Assembly: GCA_017860555.1 (NCBI GenBank)
Contig: JAGDMJ010000235.1
Coordinates: 1 to 5,815 of the forward strand
Direction of reading: 5' to 3'
Length of the DNA stretch: 5,815 bases
Source of the DNA: Bacteroidota bacterium
GTDB lineage: Bacteria; Bacteroidota; Ignavibacteria; UBA10030; UBA6906
In this document: positions 1 to 5,479 of the stretch, piece by piece
Numbering within the stretch: the first letter of the stretch is position 1
Layout of the letters: the number at the start of each line of letters is the position of its first letter
Notes under the pieces: model-generated
Seen by the model: the letters and a program-made list of their open reading frames with translations, nothing else
Databases searched by the model: none
Told to the model about the DNA's origin: nothing
Translations under genes and position numbers: made by a program

Positions 1-121
1 CTTCTGGATTGCGACGGACATCTTCCCTTCGATGATCTGCCTTCCAGAGTACCTTTAAGCGTTAATCTTTAGAAATCCTTCTTACTCGTCTCTCTCCACC
101 ACGTGCACAGTTTACTTCTCC

Positions 122-156
122 ATCGCTGAGCAAGGTACTCCGAGTACCGAAGCGAT
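122..156. repeat. Two-tier inverted repeat
   Basis: The inner arms GGTACTC (134-140) and GAGTACC (142-148) are perfectly complementary around a single central C. The outer arms ATCGCT (122-127) and AGCGAT (151-156) are also perfectly complementary. The arms are separated by six unpaired bases on the left and two on the right. There is no T-run on either side, so this is not a classical intrinsic terminator. The near-zero central spacing suits a protein-binding dyad (operator) better than an RNA hairpin, because a one-base loop cannot close without opening some pairs. The function is unknown. Confidence 0.5.
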
Positions 157-215
157 CCGTCCTCACCCGAGTCGCTGTGGTGTTTGTACGTCGTCCAACT
201 CGTCGTCGGCGATTA

Positions 216-246
216 CCTGCGTATGATCGCAGGAACCGTCAACGGT
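216..246. repeat. Pair of small hairpins after the VOC gene
   Basis: CCTGCG (216-221) and CGCAGG (228-233) form a perfect 6-bp stem with a 6-base loop. ACCG (235-238) and CGGT (243-246) follow directly as a 4-bp stem with loop TCAA. They lie 27 to 57 bases past the stop codon of the minus-strand VOC gene, where a transcript end would be expected. Neither is followed by a U-tract in the minus direction, so termination here is only a possibility. Confidence 0.3.
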
Positions 247-272
247 AATATTCACTGCGAACACGACCTTTC

Positions 273-1187
273 TCACCTCTCATATGCCTTTCGTAGTTCT
301 GCAAGGTCAAACTTCTTCATCGGCAGGAATGCCTGCGTCAGGCGCGCAATCTGCTCATTCGTTCCGCTTCGCATCATCTCCTCCATTTCCGTTGGCGTGA
401 CCTGCCACGACAAACCGTACTTGTCCTTAAGCCAGCCGCATTGTTCCGCCTCAGGGACTGCGGAGAGTTTGTCCCAGTAATAATCTATTTCCGTCTGAGT
501 CTCGCAGGAAATCATCAGCGAGATCGCTTCATTGAAAGCAAAGTTGTGCTTATGCGCGCTATCCATTGCCGCAAACCACTGGTTTTCAATCATGAAGTCG
601 GCATACATGATTGTACCTTCCTTGTCGGGTTCCATTCCTTTCGGATAACGGGCGACAATCCCCTGGTTTGAGTCTCGGAATACTGAGAGATAGAACGTGA
701 TCGCCTCTTCGGCTTTCCCGCACACGCTGTTCACGAACAGAAGTGATGGCACAATGAAGGGTCGCTTTTCACCGGCTGGATCCGACAGAATGAGCTGCCA
801 TGAAAGCCCGAACCGATCCTGTACCCATCCATAGCGCTCGCTGAACGGGTATTTGTCGAGTGGCATGAGGACCTTGCCGCCTTGTGACAGCTTCTGCCAC
901 ACGATGTCGAGATTTCTTCGCGCGTCTCTGTCGCTGGCTGGATCAAAATTGAGAAAAAATGAAACCGAGGGATTGAATGTGAACAGCGGGCCTGCGCTGA
1001 TTGCCATGAAAGGATGACCCGCAAGTCGAAACGAAACGACATCGCAGTCGCCGGACGGCGTGTCATGGAGTGTCGTGATGCTGGTGATTGTGGAATCGGG
1101 GAAGAGAGAGCAGTAAAACGCCGCCGCCTCCCTGGCTTCCTTATCGAACCACAAATGAGGAGTGATTCTATGTCTTGGGCCTGGCAT
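273..1187 (-). CDS. Two-domain VOC family protein (PhnB / 3-demethylubiquinone methyltransferase-like)
   Basis: A 304-residue soluble protein made of two tandem copies of the Pfam 3-dmu-9_3-mt (PhnB-like) fold of the vicinal-oxygen-chelate superfamily. Domain 1 spans about residues 8-134 and domain 2 about 146-264, with a helical tail to 304. Both copies keep the same landmarks: an opening strand and helix ending in FYCSLFPDS (24-32) or FYLSVFRDS (165-173), a central F-x-F-N motif (69-72 and 216-219), and a closing GW-x(4)-(F/Y)GLSWQ motif (120-131 and 251-262). H11 of domain 1 corresponds to S148 of domain 2, so the copies are probably not equivalent at any ligand or metal site. Family members are mostly uncharacterised; a methyltransferase role is not implied and the substrate is unknown. 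The start at 1187 was chosen over the longer frame from 1283 because AAGGAG lies seven bases upstream and homology begins directly afterwards. No signal peptide or membrane segment is visible. The gene appears monocistronic and diverges from the receptor gene. Confidence 0.93.
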   Translation of the reverse strand: MPGPRHRITPHLWFDKEAREAAAFYCSLFPDSTITSITTLHDTPSGDCDVVSFRLAGHPFMAISAGPLFTFNPSVSFFLNFDPASDRDARRNLDIVWQKLSQGGKVLMPLDKYPFSERYGWVQDRFGLSWQLILSDPAGEKRPFIVPSLLFVNSVCGKAEEAITFYLSVFRDSNQGIVARYPKGMEPDKEGTIMYADFMIENQWFAAMDSAHKHNFAFNEAISLMISCETQTEIDYYWDKLSAVPEAEQCGWLKDKYGLSWQVTPTEMEEMMRSGTNEQIARLTQAFLPMKKFDLAELRKAYER

Positions 1188-1192
1188 GCGTT

Positions 1193-1200
1193 GTCTCCTT
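1193..1200 (-). promoter_or_regulatory. Ribosome binding site of the VOC gene
   Basis: On the minus strand, AAGGAG is followed by seven bases (ACAACGC) and then ATG at 1185-1187. This is near-ideal Shine-Dalgarno sequence and spacing, and it decides the start against an upstream in-frame ATG at 1281-1283. Confidence 0.85.
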
Positions 1201-1205
1201 CGTGG

Positions 1206-1234
1206 TGAATATCTCTTCTGAAATACGTATTCAA
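1206..1234 (-). promoter_or_regulatory. Weak candidate promoter of the VOC gene with palindrome in the spacer
   Basis: On the minus strand, TTGAAT (1234-1229) is separated by 17 bases from TATTCA (1211-1206). This is a fair -35 and a poor -10 for a sigma70-type promoter. Transcription would begin near 1199, just ahead of the SD, giving a leader of about 12 bases. The spacer overlaps a perfect 10-bp palindrome, AATACGTATT (1222-1231), which could be an operator. The -10 match is only three of six, so the promoter is tentative. Confidence 0.25.
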
Positions 1235-1299
1235 CCTCTGTCCCCGATCTGGCGAGTGTGGCAAGGTCCACCGCCCGGATCAAGGAAGGTGGGAGAAGA

Positions 1300-1485
1300 T
1301 CAAAGGAACGGGTCCATCCGGCGGTACCCTGACGTCAACAACACGTCGGCGACGCAGATGATTCCCACGCCATAGAGTTCCCGGTGATCAGGGTCATACG
1401 GTCGAGCATATACTCTCGACGCGGGAGATTTCAAAACAGAAAAATGGCGAGAGTTATCTCCTCCTTGGGTGCTTCGGTTTGTCAT
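1300..1485 (-). CDS. Possible small hypothetical protein, 61 aa
   Basis: A minus-strand frame starting MTNRSTQGGD and ending RRMDPFL. An AAGGGGG sits five bases before the ATG (1483-1485), a good SD. The ATG overlaps the stop of the preceding small frame as ATGA (1485-1482), the arrangement typical of translational coupling. The C-terminal part has a hydrophobic run, LYGVGIICVADVLL (about residues 38-51), which could be a short membrane-dipping segment. It lies 112 bases upstream of the VOC gene on the same strand and could share its transcript. I recognise no family. A frame of this length can arise by chance; the start context is the only strong support. Confidence 0.22.
   Translation of the reverse strand: MTNRSTQGGDNSRHFSVLKSPASRVYARPYDPDHRELYGVGIICVADVLLTSGYRRMDPFL
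1401..1420. repeat. Short hairpin in the divergent intergenic region
   Basis: GTCGAG (1401-1406) and CTCGAC (1415-1420) are perfect 6-bp complements around an 8-base AT-rich loop, CATATACT. There is no adjacent T-run. It lies inside the small 61-residue frame, so if that frame is real the hairpin may have no separate role. Confidence 0.3.
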
Positions 1486-1589
1486 CGGCGCCCCCTTAAC
1501 ACCTTGTACCCTAAGTCGGCTGCGCCAGCAAGTTCCGCTACGCCAAGAGCCATTTGAATCTTCTGAATGAAAACCTCCTTCAACCCCAC
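1482..1589 (-). CDS. Possible very small ORF, 35 aa, overlapping the next by ATGA
   Basis: A minus-strand frame from GTG (1587-1589), with an internal ATG at 1551-1553, to TGA at 1482-1484. It reads MGLKEVFIQKIQMALGVAEL, then a small-residue stretch, and ends KVLRGRR. The central part is an alanine- and glycine-rich helix with a basic tail, loosely like a membrane-helix fragment; a decayed DoxX-like segment is one thought, but it is far too short to claim. An AGAGG lies about four bases before the GTG. A stronger AAGGAGG (1574-1580) lies inside the frame, five bases ahead of an ATT codon. It could be a leader peptide, a gene remnant or chance. Confidence 0.18.
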   Translation of the reverse strand: MGLKEVFIQKIQMALGVAELAGAADLGYKVLRGRR

Positions 1590-1648
1590 AATGCCTCTGT
1601 TCCTTGCATCCGGGAGGCACTAGCCGTACAGATCTCATTGGGAACGCC

Positions 1649-1677
1649 TTGATAAAGTCAAAAAGAAACTGTAAACT
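1649..1677 (+). promoter_or_regulatory. Candidate sigma70-like promoter of the receptor gene
   Basis: TTGATA (1649-1654), five of six matches to the -35 consensus, is followed after exactly 17 bases by TAAACT (1672-1677), four of six matches to the -10. The spacer is A-rich. Transcription would begin near 1684, giving a leader of about 113 bases before the receptor ATG. I looked for a Bacteroidetes-type TTTG / TAnnTTTG pair in this interval and found none. Confidence 0.4.
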
Positions 1678-1726
1678 TCAGTTCTACGGTTCGTTCCCGC
1701 TTTTGTGCAATTACCTCAGGCCTAAA

Positions 1727-1753
1727 CCGCTCGGGTACGCCTCGAGGGAGCGG
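1727..1753 (+). promoter_or_regulatory. Hairpin in the receptor leader
   Basis: CCGCTC (1727-1732) and GAGCGG (1748-1753) are perfect 6-bp complements with a 15-base interior that itself contains the palindrome CTCGAG. The hairpin sits between the candidate promoter and the start codon, 43 bases ahead of the ATG. It does not bury the SD. A regulatory role is inference from position only; no known riboswitch was recognised. Confidence 0.28.
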
Positions 1754-1786
1754 GCATCGATTTTCTATTGGACTCTTCTTACTCAC

Positions 1787-1791
1787 AAGGA
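1787..1791 (+). promoter_or_regulatory. Ribosome binding site of the receptor gene
   Basis: AAGGA (1787-1791) lies five bases ahead of ATG 1797-1799. The start is also fixed by the signal peptide, which begins immediately after it. Confidence 0.75.
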
Positions 1792-1796
1792 ACTCC

Positions 1797-4721
1797 ATGT
1801 CCTACGGGATACCACGCTCCTGCGTGAAGCTGTTCGTAGTCCATCTGCTGCTTGTTACCCTCGGGTTTGCTGGCAGTGAGACTGTTGAGGGAATCGTTCG
1901 GGACGCTCAGACTGGCGACCCGCTCCCCGGGGCAAATGTCATGATCGTGAAGACCAGTCTGGGTGCCTCGACTGATATCAACGGAAAATACACGATTCGG
2001 GAAGTTACTGCAGGACCCCACACCCTCCGTGCGACCTATGTCGGATACAAACAGAAAGAGGTAGCGATCGAAGTCAGGGGAGGACAGCCTCTCAAACAGG
2101 ATTTCAAGCTTGTTCCCGTCGGGGTTGAGGGAGAAGAGATTGTCGTTACCGCCCAGGCAGCCGGGCAGAAAGGAGCCATCAACCAACAGCTTGCCTCGAT
2201 GCCGATCATGAACGTTGTTTCGGCGGCGCGGATTCAGGAACTCCCTGACGTCAATGCTGCAGAGTCTGTGGGAAGACTCCCCGGGGTGTCGTTGATAAGG
2301 ACAGGGGGCGAGGGCTCCCAGGTCGTCATTCGTGGCCTTTCTCCCCAGTATAATCAAATTACCATGGACGGGGTGGAGCTCTCCAGCAATGTCAATTCAC
2401 AGAACAGCATTATCTCTGGTGACCGGAACCAGGGGACTGCTGCGGCCAGTCTGCTCGGAGATCGCGGGATGGACCTGAGCATGATCTCCTCGAGCATGCT
2501 GGGCGGCATCGAAGTGATCAAAGCGATCACGCCTGACATGGATGCCACCGTACTGGGTGGTGTGGTGAATTTTGACATGAGAAAAGCGGCCAAGGAACCG
2601 ACAACCCCCGAGAATGGGAGCGGCTCCTGGGTCCCGCATCTCGACCTTGGATCCCAGGTCGGCTATAACCGCTTGCGGGACTCGTACAACAATTACCGAT
2701 TCGTTGGTTCGGTGGAAAAACGTTTCCTCGATAACAGCCTCGGGTTCTTCCTGCAGGGTGCCGCGGAGAGGCGGAACCTGAGCTCGAATGCCATGGTAGC
2801 CAACTATGTTCTCTACGACAAGCAACACGGTGATGCAGGCATACCCGAGATAGACCAGGTCAGTATGGACGACGTGAATCGAACGCGTGAACGGGTCGGG
2901 GGCACCTTCGTCGTAGATTATCAACACGAAACCGGCGACATTGGATTTCTGAATTCGTTAAGCAAAAGCACGACGAACTCACTCAACAATGCAGAAATCC
3001 TCGCCTGGAGATCGGACGGAATTACTTTCCAGGCGGATGAGAGGAACAACGAGTTGACCACCCTGACCAACATTCTTACCCTCAGGCAGGACATCCCATT
3101 GTTTCATGTGACGTTCAAGGCATCACATGCCTACTCGGAAAGTTCAAATCCCACAGATCTCCTGTTCACGTTCTGGCAACGGGCAAACGGAGGTTTCGCA
3201 AATCGGGGAGATTTCTCGCATGCTGATCCGCGAACCCTCGCCTGGATGGCGACCCCGAATCCCCAGTCAGCCGTGTTTGCACGGCTTCGGTCGTCGGATG
3301 TCCGTTCGGAGGAACGCACGCTCAATGGCTCGCTCGACCTGGAGACCAGCATAGGGGTCTCGGAGATGGTGACAGGATCGGTGAAGTTCGGAGGATCCGT
3401 CTTGCATCGTACCCGTGCATATGATCTGAATGCACTTGACGGGGGGAATTACTGGCTGGGAAGTTATCCCGGAGTCACCAGCATGATTCCATTCCTTGAC
3501 ACAGGATACGACCCGGAGAGCTACCTGAACGGTGACTATCCGCATCCGTACAGTATGAAGACCGACCCGCTCTGGCTTATTCTGCCAAACTTCAGGATAA
3601 ACGGCCCCGAGTCCAACAATGGCAACAACCTGGAATCGGATTTCAACGATTACTCGGGTAATGAGACCAAGAGCGCCGGCTACGCAATGCTCACCCTCAA
3701 AATTGGGGAAGACATAAAACTTCTGCCCGGCGTTCGCTACCAGAACCTCACCACAACCTATAGCGCCATGAGAGGCATAGCCGTCTCCGGAGGTATTCAG
3801 GGGAATGATACCACCGTGACGCAATCCCACGGGTACTGGCTCCCGATGGTTCATGTCCGCTACACCCCACTGGACTGGCTCACCCTTCACGCTGCGTACA
3901 CTAACACCCTCACCTACCCGGATTATGGCACTATCACTCCAAGGTATTATATCGGGTACGGTGTCGTCTATTACAACAATTTTCGCATCAACCCAGCCCG
4001 TTCGGAGAACCTTGATCTGGTCGTCTCTTTCCATTCCAACGAGATTGGACTGCTGGCCATCAACGGGTTCAAAAAGCGGATCAGAGACCTGGTCTTTTTT
4101 TCCAGAACCTACACCAACAATTTGAGCAATTTTCCGGAACTTCCCCAAAGTGGGACACAGCTGTTCGAATTCAACACGTATATCAATAGTCCGATCCCGA
4201 TCGACCTGTGGGGTATTGAGACCGAGTGGCAGACGAACTTCTGGTACCTGCCCAGGCCCTTCGACGGGCTGATCCTGACGGTCAACTACACACATATCTT
4301 TTCCGAGGGAAGCTACCCGAGAAGCGAAGTGAACACCGTGTATGACGACGAGGGGAACATGACCCAGACGGTGAAAGATACCTTCTATACGACCCGGCTG
4401 CTCAATCAGCCGAACGATATCCTGAACGTCTCCTTTGGCTACGACTATGCAGGCTTCTCGACCCGGATCTCGATGCTCTATCAGGACAACATCTTCAAGC
4501 ATCCCGATTTCTGGATGCAGAATCGGGTGAACTCGGCAGCGGTCACACGTTGGGATCTGGCCGTCAAACAGGAACTGCCCTGGCTCGGGATGCAGGTTTA
4601 TCTCTCGCTGAACAATATCACCGGTGCGATGGAAACGGATATCAACCAGAAGACCATGCTTCCTGCTAGCAAGGAGTTTTACGGGATGTCGGGAGACTTG
4701 GGGCTGCGAGTGAGACTGTAA
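1797..4721 (+). CDS. TonB-dependent outer-membrane receptor with N-terminal carboxypeptidase-regulatory-like domain
   Basis: A 974-residue protein expected to form a 22-strand outer-membrane barrel that imports a bound ligand using energy from TonB-ExbB-ExbD. In order: a signal peptide (residues 1 to about 25; K11, then hydrophobic 12-25, likely cut after GFA); a CarboxypepD_reg-like beta-sandwich (about 29-106) with the family's G-x-V...TGDPLPGANV (40-48) and DINGKYTI (60-67) signatures; a TonB-box-like EEIVVTA (113-119); a plug (about 127-263) containing LPGV, VVIRGLSPQYNQITMDGVEL (176-195) and IEVIKAITPDMDATVLGGVV (238-257); then the barrel, about 280-974. The length is normal for the group. 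The last residues, GLRVRL, end in leucine rather than the more usual aromatic residue. No SusD-like partner, TonB or ABC genes lie alongside, so this is a solitary receptor and its substrate (siderophore, metal complex, glycan or peptide) cannot be read from sequence. The frame is intact throughout. Confidence 0.96.
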   Translation: MSYGIPRSCVKLFVVHLLLVTLGFAGSETVEGIVRDAQTGDPLPGANVMIVKTSLGASTDINGKYTIREVTAGPHTLRATYVGYKQKEVAIEVRGGQPLKQDFKLVPVGVEGEEIVVTAQAAGQKGAINQQLASMPIMNVVSAARIQELPDVNAAESVGRLPGVSLIRTGGEGSQVVIRGLSPQYNQITMDGVELSSNVNSQNSIISGDRNQGTAAASLLGDRGMDLSMISSSMLGGIEVIKAITPDMDATVLGGVVNFDMRKAAKEPTTPENGSGSWVPHLDLGSQVGYNRLRDSYNNYRFVGSVEKRFLDNSLGFFLQGAAERRNLSSNAMVANYVLYDKQHGDAGIPEIDQVSMDDVNRTRERVGGTFVVDYQHETGDIGFLNSLSKSTTNSLNNAEILAWRSDGITFQADERNNELTTLTNILTLRQDIPLFHVTFKASHAYSESSNPTDLLFTFWQRANGGFANRGDFSHADPRTLAWMATPNPQSAVFARLRSSDVRSEERTLNGSLDLETSIGVSEMVTGSVKFGGSVLHRTRAYDLNALDGGNYWLGSYPGVTSMIPFLDTGYDPESYLNGDYPHPYSMKTDPLWLILPNFRINGPESNNGNNLESDFNDYSGNETKSAGYAMLTLKIGEDIKLLPGVRYQNLTTTYSAMRGIAVSGGIQGNDTTVTQSHGYWLPMVHVRYTPLDWLTLHAAYTNTLTYPDYGTITPRYYIGYGVVYYNNFRINPARSENLDLVVSFHSNEIGLLAINGFKKRIRDLVFFSRTYTNNLSNFPELPQSGTQLFEFNTYINSPIPIDLWGIETEWQTNFWYLPRPFDGLILTVNYTHIFSEGSYPRSEVNTVYDDEGNMTQTVKDTFYTTRLLNQPNDILNVSFGYDYAGFSTRISMLYQDNIFKHPDFWMQNRVNSAAVTRWDLAVKQELPWLGMQVYLSLNNITGAMETDINQKTMLPASKEFYGMSGDLGLRVRL

Positions 4722-4737
4722 GCTGTGAAGCCAGTTG

Positions 4738-4773
4738 TCACTTGTGGGTTCCCGGTCTACGTCCCACAGGTGA
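4738..4773. terminator. Stem-loop in the convergent gap, possible bidirectional terminator
   Basis: TCACTTGTGGG (4738-4748) pairs with CCCACAGGTGA (4763-4773) over 11 bp, with a single G-U wobble when read on the plus strand, around a 14-base loop. It lies 17 bases past the receptor stop and 11 bases past the stop of the convergent transporter gene, exactly where both transcripts should end. No T-run follows in either direction, so it is not a canonical intrinsic terminator; it may instead act as a 3' stability element or need a factor. Confidence 0.45.
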
Positions 4774-4783
4774 GTCCAGTCGT

Positions 4784-5479
4784 TCAGACTACAGTCCCAA
4801 ATATGGCACCCACAGCTGCGGTTGCAGCCATTGCCAAAGCACCCCAGAGGGTTACGCGGCCAGCGCCAACAGCCAATTTTGCACCACCGGTTCGGGCTGC
4901 CAGCCCGCCCATCAGGGCCAGGAATACGAGAGAACTTCCCGCCACGAAGGGAATCATGACCGAGGATGGACTGATGAGTGTCATCACAAGAGGCAGTGCT
5001 GCCCCCAAGGCAAATGTGATCGCTGAAGCAAGTGCGGCTTGAAGCGGCCGCGCAGTGTGTATTTCCGAGAGTCCCAGCTCATCACGGGCATGGGCTCCCA
5101 GAGCGTCGTGTTCCATCAATTGGATGGCGACCTGGCGGGCGAGCGAGGGCTCCAATCCCCTCTTCACGTAGATTTCCGTCAACTCCTCTTGTTCGAATTC
5201 CACGTCCGTTTCAAGTTCTCCGCGCTCGCGTGCAAGATCAGCCTTCTCGGTATCCGACTGAGAGCTAACGGAGACATACTCTCCCGCGGCCATCGACATG
5301 GCACCGGCAACAAGTCCTGCAACGCCAGCGACAATGACGTCGCCCCGGGCTGTCTCCGCGGCGGCCACACCCACGACCAGACTTGCCGTTGAGACGATAC
5401 CGTCGTTGGCACCCAGCACTGCCGCGCGAAGCCAACCTATTCGCTCGGCATAATGGAGTTCAAGGTGGCGCGTACGCAT
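4784..5479 (-). CDS. VIT1/CCC1-family iron/manganese transporter
   Basis: A 231-residue integral inner-membrane protein of the vacuolar iron transporter family (COG1814), which moves Fe(II) and/or Mn(II) out of the cytoplasm in characterised eukaryotic members. Five hydrophobic segments are visible, at about 17-40, 47-70, 145-165, 172-195 and 205-229. The first contains the hallmark RAAVLGANDGIVSTASLVVG (18-37), and the second the SMAAGEYVSVSSQ motif (62-74). A charged, Glu-rich cytoplasmic linker (about 75-140) corresponds to the metal-binding domain of the family. The length is typical. I placed the start at the ATG 5477-5479 because family homology begins a few residues later. The longer frame from 5665 would add 62 residues rich in Pro, Trp and Ser encoded across an 8-G run and unlike the family. 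The SD is weak (CAGG about ten bases upstream). The gene converges on the receptor gene; a shared metal theme is possible but not shown. Confidence 0.94.
   Translation of the reverse strand: MRTRHLELHYAERIGWLRAAVLGANDGIVSTASLVVGVAAAETARGDVIVAGVAGLVAGAMSMAAGEYVSVSSQSDTEKADLARERGELETDVEFEQEELTEIYVKRGLEPSLARQVAIQLMEHDALGAHARDELGLSEIHTARPLQAALASAITFALGAALPLVMTLISPSSVMIPFVAGSSLVFLALMGGLAARTGGAKLAVGAGRVTLWGALAMAATAAVGAIFGTVV

Larger units (their letters stand above)
1..272. other. Non-coding left flank downstream of the VOC gene
   Basis: I see no supportable gene here. On the plus strand two frames are open from the left edge but end quickly, at TAA 56-58 and TAG 70-72; either could be the last residues of a gene lying outside the window. 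On the minus strand an ATG at 19-21 (reading M-S-V-A-I-Q-K off the edge) has an AAGGG only about three bases upstream, which is poor spacing, so I do not call it. The stretch contains a strong inverted repeat at 122-156 and two small hairpins at 216-246, listed separately. No tRNA-like cloverleaf was seen. Confidence 0.5.
1188..1796. other. Divergent 609-bp intergenic region
   Basis: This region separates the divergent VOC and receptor genes. From the left it holds the VOC SD and weak promoter, a possible pair of tiny minus-strand ORFs (1300-1485 and 1482-1589), a hairpin at 1401-1420, and the candidate receptor promoter (1649-1677) and leader hairpin (1727-1753). Frames longer than the small pair, such as the minus frame from 1638 to 1300, read as compositionally odd protein with no start context. 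I do not support any conventional-size gene here. Confidence 0.5.

Noticed and set aside
184..480. 98-codon plus-strand frame
   Set aside because: Most of it is antisense to the VOC gene; no SD and no recognisable family.
1188..1283. 32-residue N-terminal extension of the VOC protein
   Set aside because: The ATG at 1185-1187 has an excellent SD and family homology begins right after it; the extension lacks a start context.
1300..1638. 112-codon minus-strand frame taken from its first ATG
   Set aside because: The upstream part is Cys/Arg/Gly-rich with no start context. Only the portion from the ATG at 1483-1485, which has an SD, was kept as a weak candidate.
3267..4502. 411-codon open frame antisense to the receptor gene
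   Set aside because: The receptor frame covering it is clearly real (signal peptide, plug and barrel). The antisense translation is rich in Val, Gly and Arg with no recognisable domain, as expected for the shadow of a codon-biased gene.
4725..5042. 105-codon Ala/Pro-rich plus-strand frame
   Set aside because: It lies antisense to the transporter's hydrophobic C-terminus, whose alanine and glycine codons produce this composition on the opposite strand.
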